From Roseiarcus sp963835215 (GTDB lineage: Bacteria > Pseudomonadota > Alphaproteobacteria > Rhizobiales > Beijerinckiaceae): a stretch of 64,000 bases of DNA. Where the stretch lies: positions 868,001 through 932,000 of the forward strand of contig CAWIES010000002.1 of NCBI GenBank assembly GCA_963835215.1, written 5' to 3'. Both the position numbers and the translations under genes were made by a program. Shown piece after piece: positions 1 through 6,859 of this stretch. Position 1 is the first letter of the stretch. Every line of letters starts with the position of its first letter. Below the pieces are notes generated by a model. It did no database searches. It worked only from the letters and a program-made list of their open reading frames with translations, and was not told where the DNA came from.

Positions 1-576
1 ATTGTCTTTCTTCCCGGTTGGGAGGAGGGCCTGTTCCCCCATCAACGCGCGCTCGACGAAGATGGCCGCGCCGGGCTCGAGGAGGAGCGTCGTCTCGCCT
101 ATGTCGGACTGACCCGCGCGCGGCGCGCGGCGAAGATTTATTTTGCCGCCAATCGCCGCGTGCGCGGCCTATGGCAGAGCGCGGCGCCCTCGCGCTTCAT
201 CGACGAGCTGCCGCCCGAAAATGTCGAGGTGGTCGCCTCGAGCGCGGCCGCGGCGGAGGTCTATCCGACCTCGCGCTTCGAACGCGACGCAGCTTTCACT
301 TCGCGCTACGAGACGCCCGGCTGGCGGCGCGCCCAGGCCAATACGCAGGCCAACGCCAACGCAGGCCGCGCGAGCGCCGCGCCGCCGCGCGTCATCGACG
401 GCAGCGTCGTCGCGCGCTCTGGCCCGTCGGTTCGTTTCGCCGTCGGCCAGCGCGTGTTTCACGTCAAGTTCGGCAACGGCGACGTCGCCGCAGTCGACGG
501 CGCCAAGCTGACGGTCGAGTTCGATCGCGCTGGACGCAAGATGGTGCTCGACAGTTTTGTCGAGCCGGTGGGGTGA
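1..576 (+). CDS. uvrD: UvrD/PcrA-type DNA helicase, C-terminal part (start outside window)
   Basis: This is the last 191 codons of a superfamily 1A 3'-5' DNA helicase, read in frame 1 from the first base. The opening residues contain the GWEEGLFPHQ block and then EEERRLAYVGLTRAR, which is helicase motif VI with its arginine finger, so the fragment begins just upstream of that motif. The C-terminal part is an alanine-rich linker followed by a small beta domain (VGQRVFHVKFGNGDV), the Tudor-like module that PcrA/UvrD uses to contact RNA polymerase. The family acts in nucleotide excision repair, mismatch repair and removal of blocked replication or transcription complexes. The stop is at 574-576. 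The gene converges on ilvE, with a palindromic repeat between them. Family assignment is firm; choosing UvrD over PcrA as the name is convention. Confidence 0.93.
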   Translation: MVFLPGWEEGLFPHQRALDEDGRAGLEEERRLAYVGLTRARRAAKIYFAANRRVRGLWQSAAPSRFIDELPPENVEVVASSAAAAEVYPTSRFERDAAFTSRYETPGWRRAQANTQANANAGRASAAPPRVIDGSVVARSGPSVRFAVGQRVFHVKFGNGDVAAVDGAKLTVEFDRAGRKMVLDSFVEPVG

Positions 577-592
577 GTTCAGCGACTAAAGT

Positions 593-623
593 CGTCATGG
601 CCGGGTCAAGCCCGGCCATGACG
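593..623. repeat. Short palindromic repeat, family A, single unit
   Basis: A perfect 13-bp inverted repeat (CGTCATGGCCGGG and its complement) with a 5-base loop lies between the convergent stops of the helicase and ilvE. The same GTCATGGCCGGG core recurs near 26.1, 26.2 and 29.1 kb. As RNA it would form a stable hairpin on either strand, so it may also help end transcription from both sides, although no T-run follows. Confidence 0.8.
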
Positions 624-651
624 CGGCGCAGGGCGGTAGGCGGCCGTTGAC

Positions 652-1539
652 TCACGCAGCCTTCGACTTCGGCGTCACCTCGGCGGTGTAGTCGGCGATC
701 AGCGCGGCGGTCAGCGCGCCGGGCGTGAATGTGTAGGCGCCAATCTCGCCGACCGGCGTCACTTCCGCCGCGGTGCCGGTGATGAAGCATTCGCTGAAGG
801 TCGAGAGCTCCTCGGGCAGGATGCGTCGCTCCGCCACTTCGACCCCGCGCCGGCGGGCGAGTTCGATCACTGTCTGGCGGGTGATGCCGTCGAGGAAACA
901 ATCGGCGATCGGGGTGTGGATCACACCGTCCTTGATGAAGAACACGTTGGCGCCGGTGCATTCGGCGACGCGGCCCTGCCAGTCGAGCATCAGCGCGTCG
1001 GCATAGCCGCGCCGCTCGGCGCGATGCTTGGAGATCGTGCAAATCATGTAGAGGCCGGCGGCCTTGGCGAGCGAGGGCGCGGTCTTGGGGTCGGGGCGAC
1101 GATATTCGGCGATGTCGAGCCGGATGCCCTTCATCCGTTGCGCCGGGTCGAAATAGCTCGGCCAGTTCCAGGCGGCGATGGCGAGATGGATCTTGTTGTG
1201 CTGAGCCGACACGCCCATCATCTCCGAGCCGCGCCAGGCGACGGGGCGCATATAGGCGTCGGTAAATCCGTTCTTCTCCAGCGTCAGCGCCTTGGCGGCG
1301 TCGATCTCGGCGACGGAGTAGGGAACCTCGAAGTCGAGGACGCGCGCGGAAGCGCGCAGGCGCTCGGAATGCTGGGTCGATTTGAAAATCACGCCGCCAT
1401 AGGCGCGCTCGCCCTCGAAGACCGCGCTGGCGTAGTGGAGCGCGTGGGTGAGCACGTGGGCGGTGGCGTCGCGCCAGGGAACCAGCTTGCCGTCGTACCA
1501 GATCCAACCGTCGCGGTCGTCGAATGTCGGGCCCGCCAT
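652..1539 (-). CDS. ilvE: Branched-chain amino acid aminotransferase
   Basis: This is a 295-residue fold-type IV PLP enzyme of the IlvE family. It interconverts leucine, isoleucine and valine with their 2-keto acids, using glutamate/2-oxoglutarate. The PLP lysine is K159 (SLAKAAGLYM), followed by the family signature around ADALMLDWQGRVAECTGANVF and by LDGITRQTVIELA. The length is normal for the group. The ATG at 1539 has a strong Shine-Dalgarno sequence (AAGGAGAG) just upstream. The gene is divergent from the marR-regulator-kinase operon, and its proposed promoter overlaps a palindrome that may be the MarR operator. Confidence is high for family and start. Confidence 0.95.
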   Translation of the reverse strand: MAGPTFDDRDGWIWYDGKLVPWRDATAHVLTHALHYASAVFEGERAYGGVIFKSTQHSERLRASARVLDFEVPYSVAEIDAAKALTLEKNGFTDAYMRPVAWRGSEMMGVSAQHNKIHLAIAAWNWPSYFDPAQRMKGIRLDIAEYRRPDPKTAPSLAKAAGLYMICTISKHRAERRGYADALMLDWQGRVAECTGANVFFIKDGVIHTPIADCFLDGITRQTVIELARRRGVEVAERRILPEELSTFSECFITGTAAEVTPVGEIGAYTFTPGALTAALIADYTAEVTPKSKAA

Positions 1540-1622
1540 AGAGCTCTCCTTGGTTTCGCTCGGGCCGGTTTTGTTTTTGCCGTCGCCCGGATTAAATAGC
1601 TCAGCCGTCTTCGTGTCGGCAA

Positions 1623-1651
1623 TTGCTAGCAGGAGCCGGGTAATATGTCAA
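1623..1651 (-). promoter_or_regulatory. Candidate sigma-70 promoter of ilvE
   Basis: On the minus strand a TTGACA -35 box (1651-1646) is followed after exactly 17 bp by TAGCAA (1628-1623). The -35 match is perfect and the -10 is partial. The implied start, near 1616, gives a leader of roughly 75 nt before the ilvE ATG. Confidence 0.55.
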
Positions 1652-1661
1652 CAATGCTGAC
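1647..1661. promoter_or_regulatory. Palindromic operator candidate between ilvE and marR
   Basis: The 15-bp sequence GTCAACAATGCTGAC is a near-perfect palindrome (GTCA.CA.TG.TGAC). It ends 4 bp before the marR start codon and overlaps the proposed ilvE -35 hexamer. MarR proteins typically bind such sites and repress their own gene, so autoregulation together with control of ilvE is the natural reading. That is inference from position and symmetry. Confidence 0.45.
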
Positions 1662-1665
1662 CTAA

Positions 1666-2193
1666 ATGACGGTATCCTCGGGCATCAGCCGCCGGGCCGC
1701 GACGCCCTCGTCCGCAGCGCGCGAAGACGCGCCGCTTTACGAACACATCGAACTGCTGTTCTTCGCCTATCGCGATTTTGTCGGCGACGCGGATCGGCTG
1801 CTGGAGGACTATGGTTTTGGCCGCGCTCATCATCGCGTGCTGCATTTCGTCAGCCGCCATCCCGGCTTGACCATCGCGGAACTGCTCGACATCCTCAAAA
1901 TCACCAAACAGAGCCTCAACCGCGTGCTCAAGGAACTGGTCGCCAAGAATTTCATCGACGCGCGCGCCGGCGCGGTCGACCGCCGACATCGCCAGCTGTT
2001 TGCCACCGAAGCTGGCGAGAAACTGGCGCGCGAGCTGGCCCGCGTGCAGACCCGCCGCTTCACCGCCGCGCTCGAGCCGCTCGGCCCGGCGGGCAAGGCG
2101 CAGGCGGCGCGTTTTCTGCTGGCGATGATCGACGCGCCCGAGCGCGAGCGGGTCATGGCGCTGATCGCCTCGGGGCGGGGGAGAGCGAAGTGA
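1666..2193 (+). CDS. MarR-family transcriptional regulator
   Basis: A 175-residue winged-helix protein. Residues about 60-130 hold the MarR DNA-binding region (LTIAELLDILKITKQSLNRVLKEL for the helix-turn-helix, then a wing with DRRHRQL). The stop overlaps the GTG start of the next gene by 4 bases (GTGA), so marR, the response regulator and the kinase form one translationally coupled operon. A MarR protein paired with an OmpR-type regulator resembles PetP-PetR of Rhodobacter; the kinase makes it a three-gene unit. No clear Shine-Dalgarno sequence precedes the ATG. The ligand is unknown. The palindrome just upstream is the likely binding site. Confidence 0.88.
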   Translation: MTVSSGISRRAATPSSAAREDAPLYEHIELLFFAYRDFVGDADRLLEDYGFGRAHHRVLHFVSRHPGLTIAELLDILKITKQSLNRVLKELVAKNFIDARAGAVDRRHRQLFATEAGEKLARELARVQTRRFTAALEPLGPAGKAQAARFLLAMIDAPERERVMALIASGRGRAK

Positions 2194-2894
2194 CTCTTGC
2201 CGCGCTCGCGGACGATGCTGCGCATGTGCTGGTGGTCGATGACGACCGGCGCCTGCGCGACCTGCTCTCGGCGTATCTCGGCAAGCACGGCCACCGCGTC
2301 ACCGTCGCCGCCTCGGCGGCCGACGCGCGCGGCATGCTGGCGAGCCTCGCCTTCGACATCATCGTGCTCGACGTGATGATGCCGGGCGAGAATGGTTTTT
2401 CCTTCGCCGAGAGCCTGCGCCGGCGCTCCGACGTGCCGATCGTCATGCTGACCGCGCGCTCCGAATCGTCCGACCGCGTGCGCGGCCTCGAAATCGGCGT
2501 CGACGATTATCTCGCCAAGCCGTTCGAGCCGCGCGAACTGCTGCTGCGCATCGGCTCGGTGCTGCGCCGCACCCGCGCGGCGGCGCCAAAGAGCGAAGGC
2601 GACGTGGTGCGCTTTGGCCCGTTCGCCTTCTCTTTCGAGCGCGGCGAGTTGCGCAACGGGCCGGGCCTCGTGCGCCTGACCGAGCGCGAGCGCGAAATCC
2701 TGCGCCTGCTGTGCGCCAGCGCCGGCGCCAGCGTCTCGCGCGAGGCGCTGTCTGGGACCGGGGCGGGGGCGCAGGAGCGCACCGTCGACGTTCAGATCAA
2801 CCGTCTGCGCCGCAAGATCGAGGTCGATCCGGCCAATCCCATCTATCTGCAAACGGCGCGGGGGTCGGGCTACCGCCTGCTCGCCGACGGATGA
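2190..2894 (+). CDS. OmpR/PhoB-family response regulator
   Basis: A 234-residue two-domain regulator. The receiver (about 11-125) has the acidic pocket VVDDDR, phospho-acceptor D61 (VLDVMMPGENG), switch threonine T88 and conserved K110 (YLAKPFEPREL). The C-terminal half is a winged-helix DNA-binding domain (RLTEREREILRLL, VDVQINRLRRKIE, ARGSGYRL). It starts with GTG inside the marR stop and overlaps the kinase by 4 bases (ATGA). It presumably receives phosphate from the kinase immediately downstream. The receiver resembles PetR of Rhodobacter, but the target genes cannot be deduced here. Confidence 0.92.
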   Translation: MTLAALADDAAHVLVVDDDRRLRDLLSAYLGKHGHRVTVAASAADARGMLASLAFDIIVLDVMMPGENGFSFAESLRRRSDVPIVMLTARSESSDRVRGLEIGVDDYLAKPFEPRELLLRIGSVLRRTRAAAPKSEGDVVRFGPFAFSFERGELRNGPGLVRLTEREREILRLLCASAGASVSREALSGTGAGAQERTVDVQINRLRRKIEVDPANPIYLQTARGSGYRLLADG

Positions 2895-4276
2895 GCGCGA
2901 TTGGCGCGAGCTCGGCGCTGAGCGCGCTGTCGGGGCTGCGCCAAGTCTGGCGCTGGGGCGCGCGTGGGCTCGCCGAACTGCTGCCCAAGGGCCTCTACGC
3001 GCGTTCGCTGCTGATCGTCATCCTGCCGATGGTGCTGCTGCAGACCGCGGTCGCCTACGTTTTCATGCAGCGCCACTGGGACATCGTCACCCATCGCCTG
3101 TCGGCGGCGGTGGCGCGCGACGTCGGCGCGATGGTCGATCTCTATGGCGCGCTGCCGCCTGGCGTCGACGATCCGCGCCTGCACGCCGTCGCCGCGCGCT
3201 TCCACATGGACGTCGAATCGCTGCCGCCTGGGCCGCTGCCGCCCAAAATGCCCAACACCTTCTTCGACGATCTCGACCCGCTGACCCGCGCCCTGCCGGA
3301 GGAGATCGCCACCGAGGTCAAGCTGCCGTTCTGGGTCGATACGGTCGGGCGCTCCGGTCTGATGGAGATTCGCGTCGATCTCGGCGGGCGGATGCTGCGC
3401 TTCATCACCCGGCGCAACCTCGCCTACGAGCCCAATGTCCACATTTTCATCCTCTGGATGCTGGGCGCCTCGGCGGTGCTGGTGACGGTCGCCATCCTGT
3501 TCCTGCGCAACCAGATTCGGCCGATCCTGCGCCTCGCCGACGCGGCCGAGGACTTCGGCAAGGGGCGCGACGTCGAGTTCCATCCGCGCGGCGCGCGCGA
3601 AGTGCGCCAGGCCGGCTACGCCTTCGTCGAGATGAAGCGGCGCATCGAGCGCGCAACCGAGCAGCGCACGGCGATGCTCAACGGCGTCAGCCACGATCTG
3701 CGCACCATCCTCACCCGCTTCAAGCTGTCGCTCGCCGTCATCGACGAATCGGCCGAGGTCGAGCCGCTACAGCAAGACGTCGATGAAATGCGGCGCATGC
3801 TGGAGGCCTATCTCGCCTTCGCGCGCGGCGATGCGGGCGAAGCGACCCAGCCGACCGATCTGCGCGCGGTGCTGGAGAGCTTGCGCTCCGAAGCCGAACG
3901 CCACGGAGCGCGGGTCGAGATCGAGGCCAAGGGCGATCTCACGGTCAAGGTGAGGCCGCTGGCGATCAAGCGGTGCCTGGGCAATCTCGTCGCCAACGCC
4001 CAGCGCCACGCCGACGCGATCGCGATCAAGGCGACGCGCGAGCAGCGGTTTGTGACGATCTGCGTCGACGACGACGGGCCCGGCATCGCCCCCGAGCACC
4101 GCGAAGACGTGTTCCGCCCGTTCCATCGGCTCGACGAAGCGCGTAACCAGGACGAAGGGGGCTCCGGCCTTGGCCTGGCGATCGCCCGCGACGTCGCCCG
4201 CTCGCACGGCGGCGACATCACCCTTGCGACCAGCCCGCTGGGCGGCCTGCGCGCCAGCGTCAGGCTGCCGACCTGA
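2891..4276 (+). CDS. EnvZ-like sensor histidine kinase
   Basis: A 461-residue membrane kinase. The reading frame is open further upstream, but the ATG at 2891 overlaps the response-regulator stop (ATGA) and is the natural start. Hydrophobic segments at about 39-59 and 184-206 bracket a periplasmic domain of about 120 residues. A HAMP linker follows, then HisKA with phospho-acceptor H268 (NGVSHDLRTILTRFKL). The ATPase domain has an N-box (LGNLVANAQRH), G1 (DDDGPGIAPEH) and G2 (GGSGLGLAIARDVARSHGG). The architecture matches the EnvZ/OmpR class. The periplasmic domain is proline-rich and I recognise no ligand fold in it. Confidence 0.92.
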   Translation: MSAIGASSALSALSGLRQVWRWGARGLAELLPKGLYARSLLIVILPMVLLQTAVAYVFMQRHWDIVTHRLSAAVARDVGAMVDLYGALPPGVDDPRLHAVAARFHMDVESLPPGPLPPKMPNTFFDDLDPLTRALPEEIATEVKLPFWVDTVGRSGLMEIRVDLGGRMLRFITRRNLAYEPNVHIFILWMLGASAVLVTVAILFLRNQIRPILRLADAAEDFGKGRDVEFHPRGAREVRQAGYAFVEMKRRIERATEQRTAMLNGVSHDLRTILTRFKLSLAVIDESAEVEPLQQDVDEMRRMLEAYLAFARGDAGEATQPTDLRAVLESLRSEAERHGARVEIEAKGDLTVKVRPLAIKRCLGNLVANAQRHADAIAIKATREQRFVTICVDDDGPGIAPEHREDVFRPFHRLDEARNQDEGGSGLGLAIARDVARSHGGDITLATSPLGGLRASVRLPT

Positions 4277-4284
4277 TTCGGGGC

Positions 4285-4315
4285 GCAAACGAAAACGCCG
4301 GCGTCGCACCGGCGT
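4285..4315 (-). terminator. Rho-independent terminator of trxA
   Basis: On the minus strand a 7-bp GC stem (ACGCCGG / CCGGCGT, 7-nt loop) is followed by TTTTCGTTT. It lies about 30 bp beyond the trxA stop. On the plus strand no T-run follows the stem, so it serves trxA rather than the kinase gene. Confidence 0.7.
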
Positions 4316-4343
4316 CCTCAACACTTTGAAATGATCTAGAGAA

Positions 4344-4670
4344 TCACACCGTGGCGGTGGCGATCCAGCGGGTCAGCTCGCTCTTGGGCCCGGCGCCGGT
4401 TTTGGTGGCGACGCGCTCGCCGCCCTTGAACACCATCAAAGTGGGAATGGAGCGGATGCCGAGCTGGGAGGCGATCTTCGGGTTCTCGTCGACGTTGAAC
4501 TTGACGATCTTGACCTTGCCCTTGAGCTCGGTGGCGATCTCTTCCAGCGCCGGGGCGATCATTTTGCATGGGCCGCACCATTCGGCCCAAAAATCGACGA
4601 CGACCGGCTCGCCCGATTTCAGAACGTCGACGTCCCAACTGGCGTCGGTGACTTTGGCGGTGTCGGACAT
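4344..4670 (-). CDS. trxA: Thioredoxin
   Basis: A 108-residue protein spanning the entire thioredoxin fold, with the redox motif WCGPC at 31-35 and the conserved cis-proline in RSIPTLMVFKGGE. It is cytoplasmic and has no signal peptide. It reduces disulfides in partners such as ribonucleotide reductase and peroxiredoxins, and is itself reduced by thioredoxin reductase. It is transcribed alone and ends at a clear hairpin-T terminator; the divergent neighbour is the HAD gene. Confidence 0.97.
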   Translation of the reverse strand: MSDTAKVTDASWDVDVLKSGEPVVVDFWAEWCGPCKMIAPALEEIATELKGKVKIVKFNVDENPKIASQLGIRSIPTLMVFKGGERVATKTGAGPKSELTRWIATATV

Positions 4671-4813
4671 TGCGGGCCTCGGAAGCTATCGCGGGCGACT
4701 CTAGCGCCCCGGAAAACAGATAGTTAGGAAGCCGGAGGCAAAGCGTCAAGGCGGCCGTCGGCCCTCGCGCCCAGCTTGACGCGCCGGGCGGGGGCGCCCT
4801 AACCCGCTCGCCC

Positions 4814-5725
4814 ATGAGTTCAGAGCTTGCCGCCCAAGATCTTGCCGCCGGCGCCATCCCGTTGATCGGCGGGCTCAGCGCCCTCGCCGGCCGCTACGAT
4901 GCAATTCTGTGCGACATCTGGGGCGTCCTGCACAATGGCCACAACGCCTTCCCGCGCGCCTCCGAGGCGCTGGTCGCCTTCCGCCGCGGTGGGGGAACGG
5001 TGGTGCTGCTGACCAATGCGCCGCGCCCGAGCCCGCCGATTCGCGAGCAGGCGCTCGGCTTCGGCGTCGCCGCGGAGGCCTTTGACGAGGTCGTCTCTTC
5101 CGGCGACGTCGCGATCGACTTGATCGCCGCGCGCGAGGGTGAAGCTGTCCACCACATCGGCCCCGAGCGCGACCTCGCGCTGTTTGCCGCTGCGGCGCCG
5201 CGCATGAGCGCGCCCGCGCGCCTCGTCGGGCCAAAGGAGGCGGCTTACGTTCTCTGCACCGGGTTGTTCGACGACGCGGTCGAAACGCCGGACGACTATG
5301 CCGACAGCCTCGCGGCATTCGCAGCGCGCGGCGTGCCGTTCGTGTGCGCCAACCCCGATCTCGTCGTCCATCGCGGCGCCAAGCTGATCTATTGCGCCGG
5401 CGCGCTCGCCGCGGCCTATGAGGCGCTCGGGGGCAAGACCGTTTACGCCGGCAAGCCATATCCCTCGATCTACGAGGCGGCGCTGGCGCGGATCGCTGCG
5501 CTCCGCGGCGGACCGATCGCGCGCGCCCGCGTGTTGGCGATCGGCGACGCGCTGCGCACCGATCTCGCCGGCGCCGCCGCGATGGGGCTCGACGCGCTGT
5601 TCGTCGCAGATGGCATCCATCGCGACGAACTCGACGGCCCCGACATCGCGCCGGGCGGGCTGGAGCGGCTGTTCGCGCCCCCCGCCCCGCGGCCGATCGC
5701 CGCCATCCGCGCGCTGGCGCCCTGA
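4814..5725 (+). CDS. HAD superfamily class IIA (NagD-like) hydrolase
   Basis: A 303-residue HAD-IIA protein of the alphaproteobacterial TIGR01459-type group. Motif I is ILCDIWGVLHNG with nucleophile D34. Motif II is VVLLTNAPRPS. The C-terminal part has GKPYPSIYEAAL and VLAIGDALRTDLAGAAAMG, the metal-binding motif IV. Relatives hydrolyse sugar phosphates, nucleotide phosphates or p-nitrophenyl phosphate, but no physiological substrate is known for this subgroup. The usual second aspartate of motif I (DxD) is W36 here, as in its close relatives, which makes ordinary phosphatase chemistry uncertain. It lies about 100 bp before ribF on the same strand, which could hint at a flavin-nucleotide link; that is only context. 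Confidence 0.88.
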   Translation: MSSELAAQDLAAGAIPLIGGLSALAGRYDAILCDIWGVLHNGHNAFPRASEALVAFRRGGGTVVLLTNAPRPSPPIREQALGFGVAAEAFDEVVSSGDVAIDLIAAREGEAVHHIGPERDLALFAAAAPRMSAPARLVGPKEAAYVLCTGLFDDAVETPDDYADSLAAFAARGVPFVCANPDLVVHRGAKLIYCAGALAAAYEALGGKTVYAGKPYPSIYEAALARIAALRGGPIARARVLAIGDALRTDLAGAAAMGLDALFVADGIHRDELDGPDIAPGGLERLFAPPAPRPIAAIRALAP

Positions 5726-5825
5726 GGCGCCTCACCTTGACCCCACTCCTCCGGCGAGGCAGTTTCCGCGCGCCCCGAAGGCGCTCGGCGCCGACGCAAC
5801 GGACGCGCACTTGACGCAAAGCCCG

Positions 5826-6800
5826 ATGCAAATCTTCGCCCAGGCGACCGACCCGCTGCGCCCGCCCCCCGGCCTCGCGGGCGCCGTCTATGCGATTGGC
5901 AATTTCGACGGCGTCCATCGCGGGCATGCGGCGGTGATCGCGCGCACGCGGGCGCTGGCGGCGGCGCGCGGCGCGCCGAGCGCGGTCCTGACCTTTGAGC
6001 CGCATCCGGCCGATTATTTCGCGCGGCGGCCGGTCGTCTTCCGCCTGACCCCGCCGCAGATCAAGGCGCGCATTCTGCAATCGCTCGGCCTCTCGGGCGT
6101 GGTGACGCTGAGCTTCGACGCGATGCTCGCCGGCAAGTCGGCGGAAGAATTCGTCGAGAGCATGCTGGTGGCGCGGCTCGACGTTGCGGCGGTCGTCATC
6201 GGCTGGGATTTTCATTTCGGCCGTCAGCGCGGCGGCACGCCCGATTTCCTCGTCGCCGCCGGCGCCCGGCTCGGCTTCGCGGTCGAGGTCATCGACAAGG
6301 TCGAGGGCGAGGCGGACGGACAGCGCGAAATCGTCTCCTCTTCGGCCATCCGCCGCGCGCTCGAACAGGGCGACGTCGAGGCGGCAGCGCGCGGGCTCGG
6401 CCGCGATTATCTGGTCGAGGGCATCGTCGCGCACGGCCGTCAGCTCGGCCGCAAACTCGGCGTCCCGACGGCCAACCTGGCGCTCGAGCCGACCAATCGC
6501 CTCGCTCATGGTATTTACGCGGTGCGCGCCCGCGTGGCCGGCGTCGTTCACGACGGCGTCGCCAGCTTCGGCGTGCGCCCAACGGTCGAAGCTGGCGCGC
6601 CGCTGCTGGAGGTCCATCTCTTCGACTTTTCCGGCGACCTCTATGGCGCGGCGATGGAAGTCGCCTTTGTCGCCCGGCTGCGCGAAGAGCGGAAATTCGC
6701 TTCTCTCGAAGCGCTGAAGGGCGAAATGGCGCGCGACATGACGCTGGCCCGCGCCGCCCTCGCGCCACGCAAATTTGGCGATTCGGGCCAAATCATCTAA
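5826..6800 (+). CDS. ribF: Bifunctional riboflavin kinase / FAD synthetase
   Basis: A 324-residue RibF that phosphorylates riboflavin to FMN and adenylates FMN to FAD. The N-terminal nucleotidyltransferase domain has GNFDGVHRGH at 25-34, TFEPHP and SSSAIRRALEQGD. The C-terminal riboflavin kinase domain begins near residue 185 (GIVAHGRQLGRKLGVPTANL) and contains the GIYAVRA and ASFGVRPTV blocks. The reading frame is open upstream, but family alignment favours the ATG at 5826; a TTG 15 bases earlier is an alternative. ribF followed by ileS and lspA is a widely conserved bacterial gene order. Confidence 0.95.
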   Translation: MQIFAQATDPLRPPPGLAGAVYAIGNFDGVHRGHAAVIARTRALAAARGAPSAVLTFEPHPADYFARRPVVFRLTPPQIKARILQSLGLSGVVTLSFDAMLAGKSAEEFVESMLVARLDVAAVVIGWDFHFGRQRGGTPDFLVAAGARLGFAVEVIDKVEGEADGQREIVSSSAIRRALEQGDVEAAARGLGRDYLVEGIVAHGRQLGRKLGVPTANLALEPTNRLAHGIYAVRARVAGVVHDGVASFGVRPTVEAGAPLLEVHLFDFSGDLYGAAMEVAFVARLREERKFASLEALKGEMARDMTLARAALAPRKFGDSGQII

Positions 6801-6859
6801 TCGGAGCGCCGCGAAGCCCTCGGCTTTCGCGCCCAATCCAGTTGCGATCCCCAGAGCAC

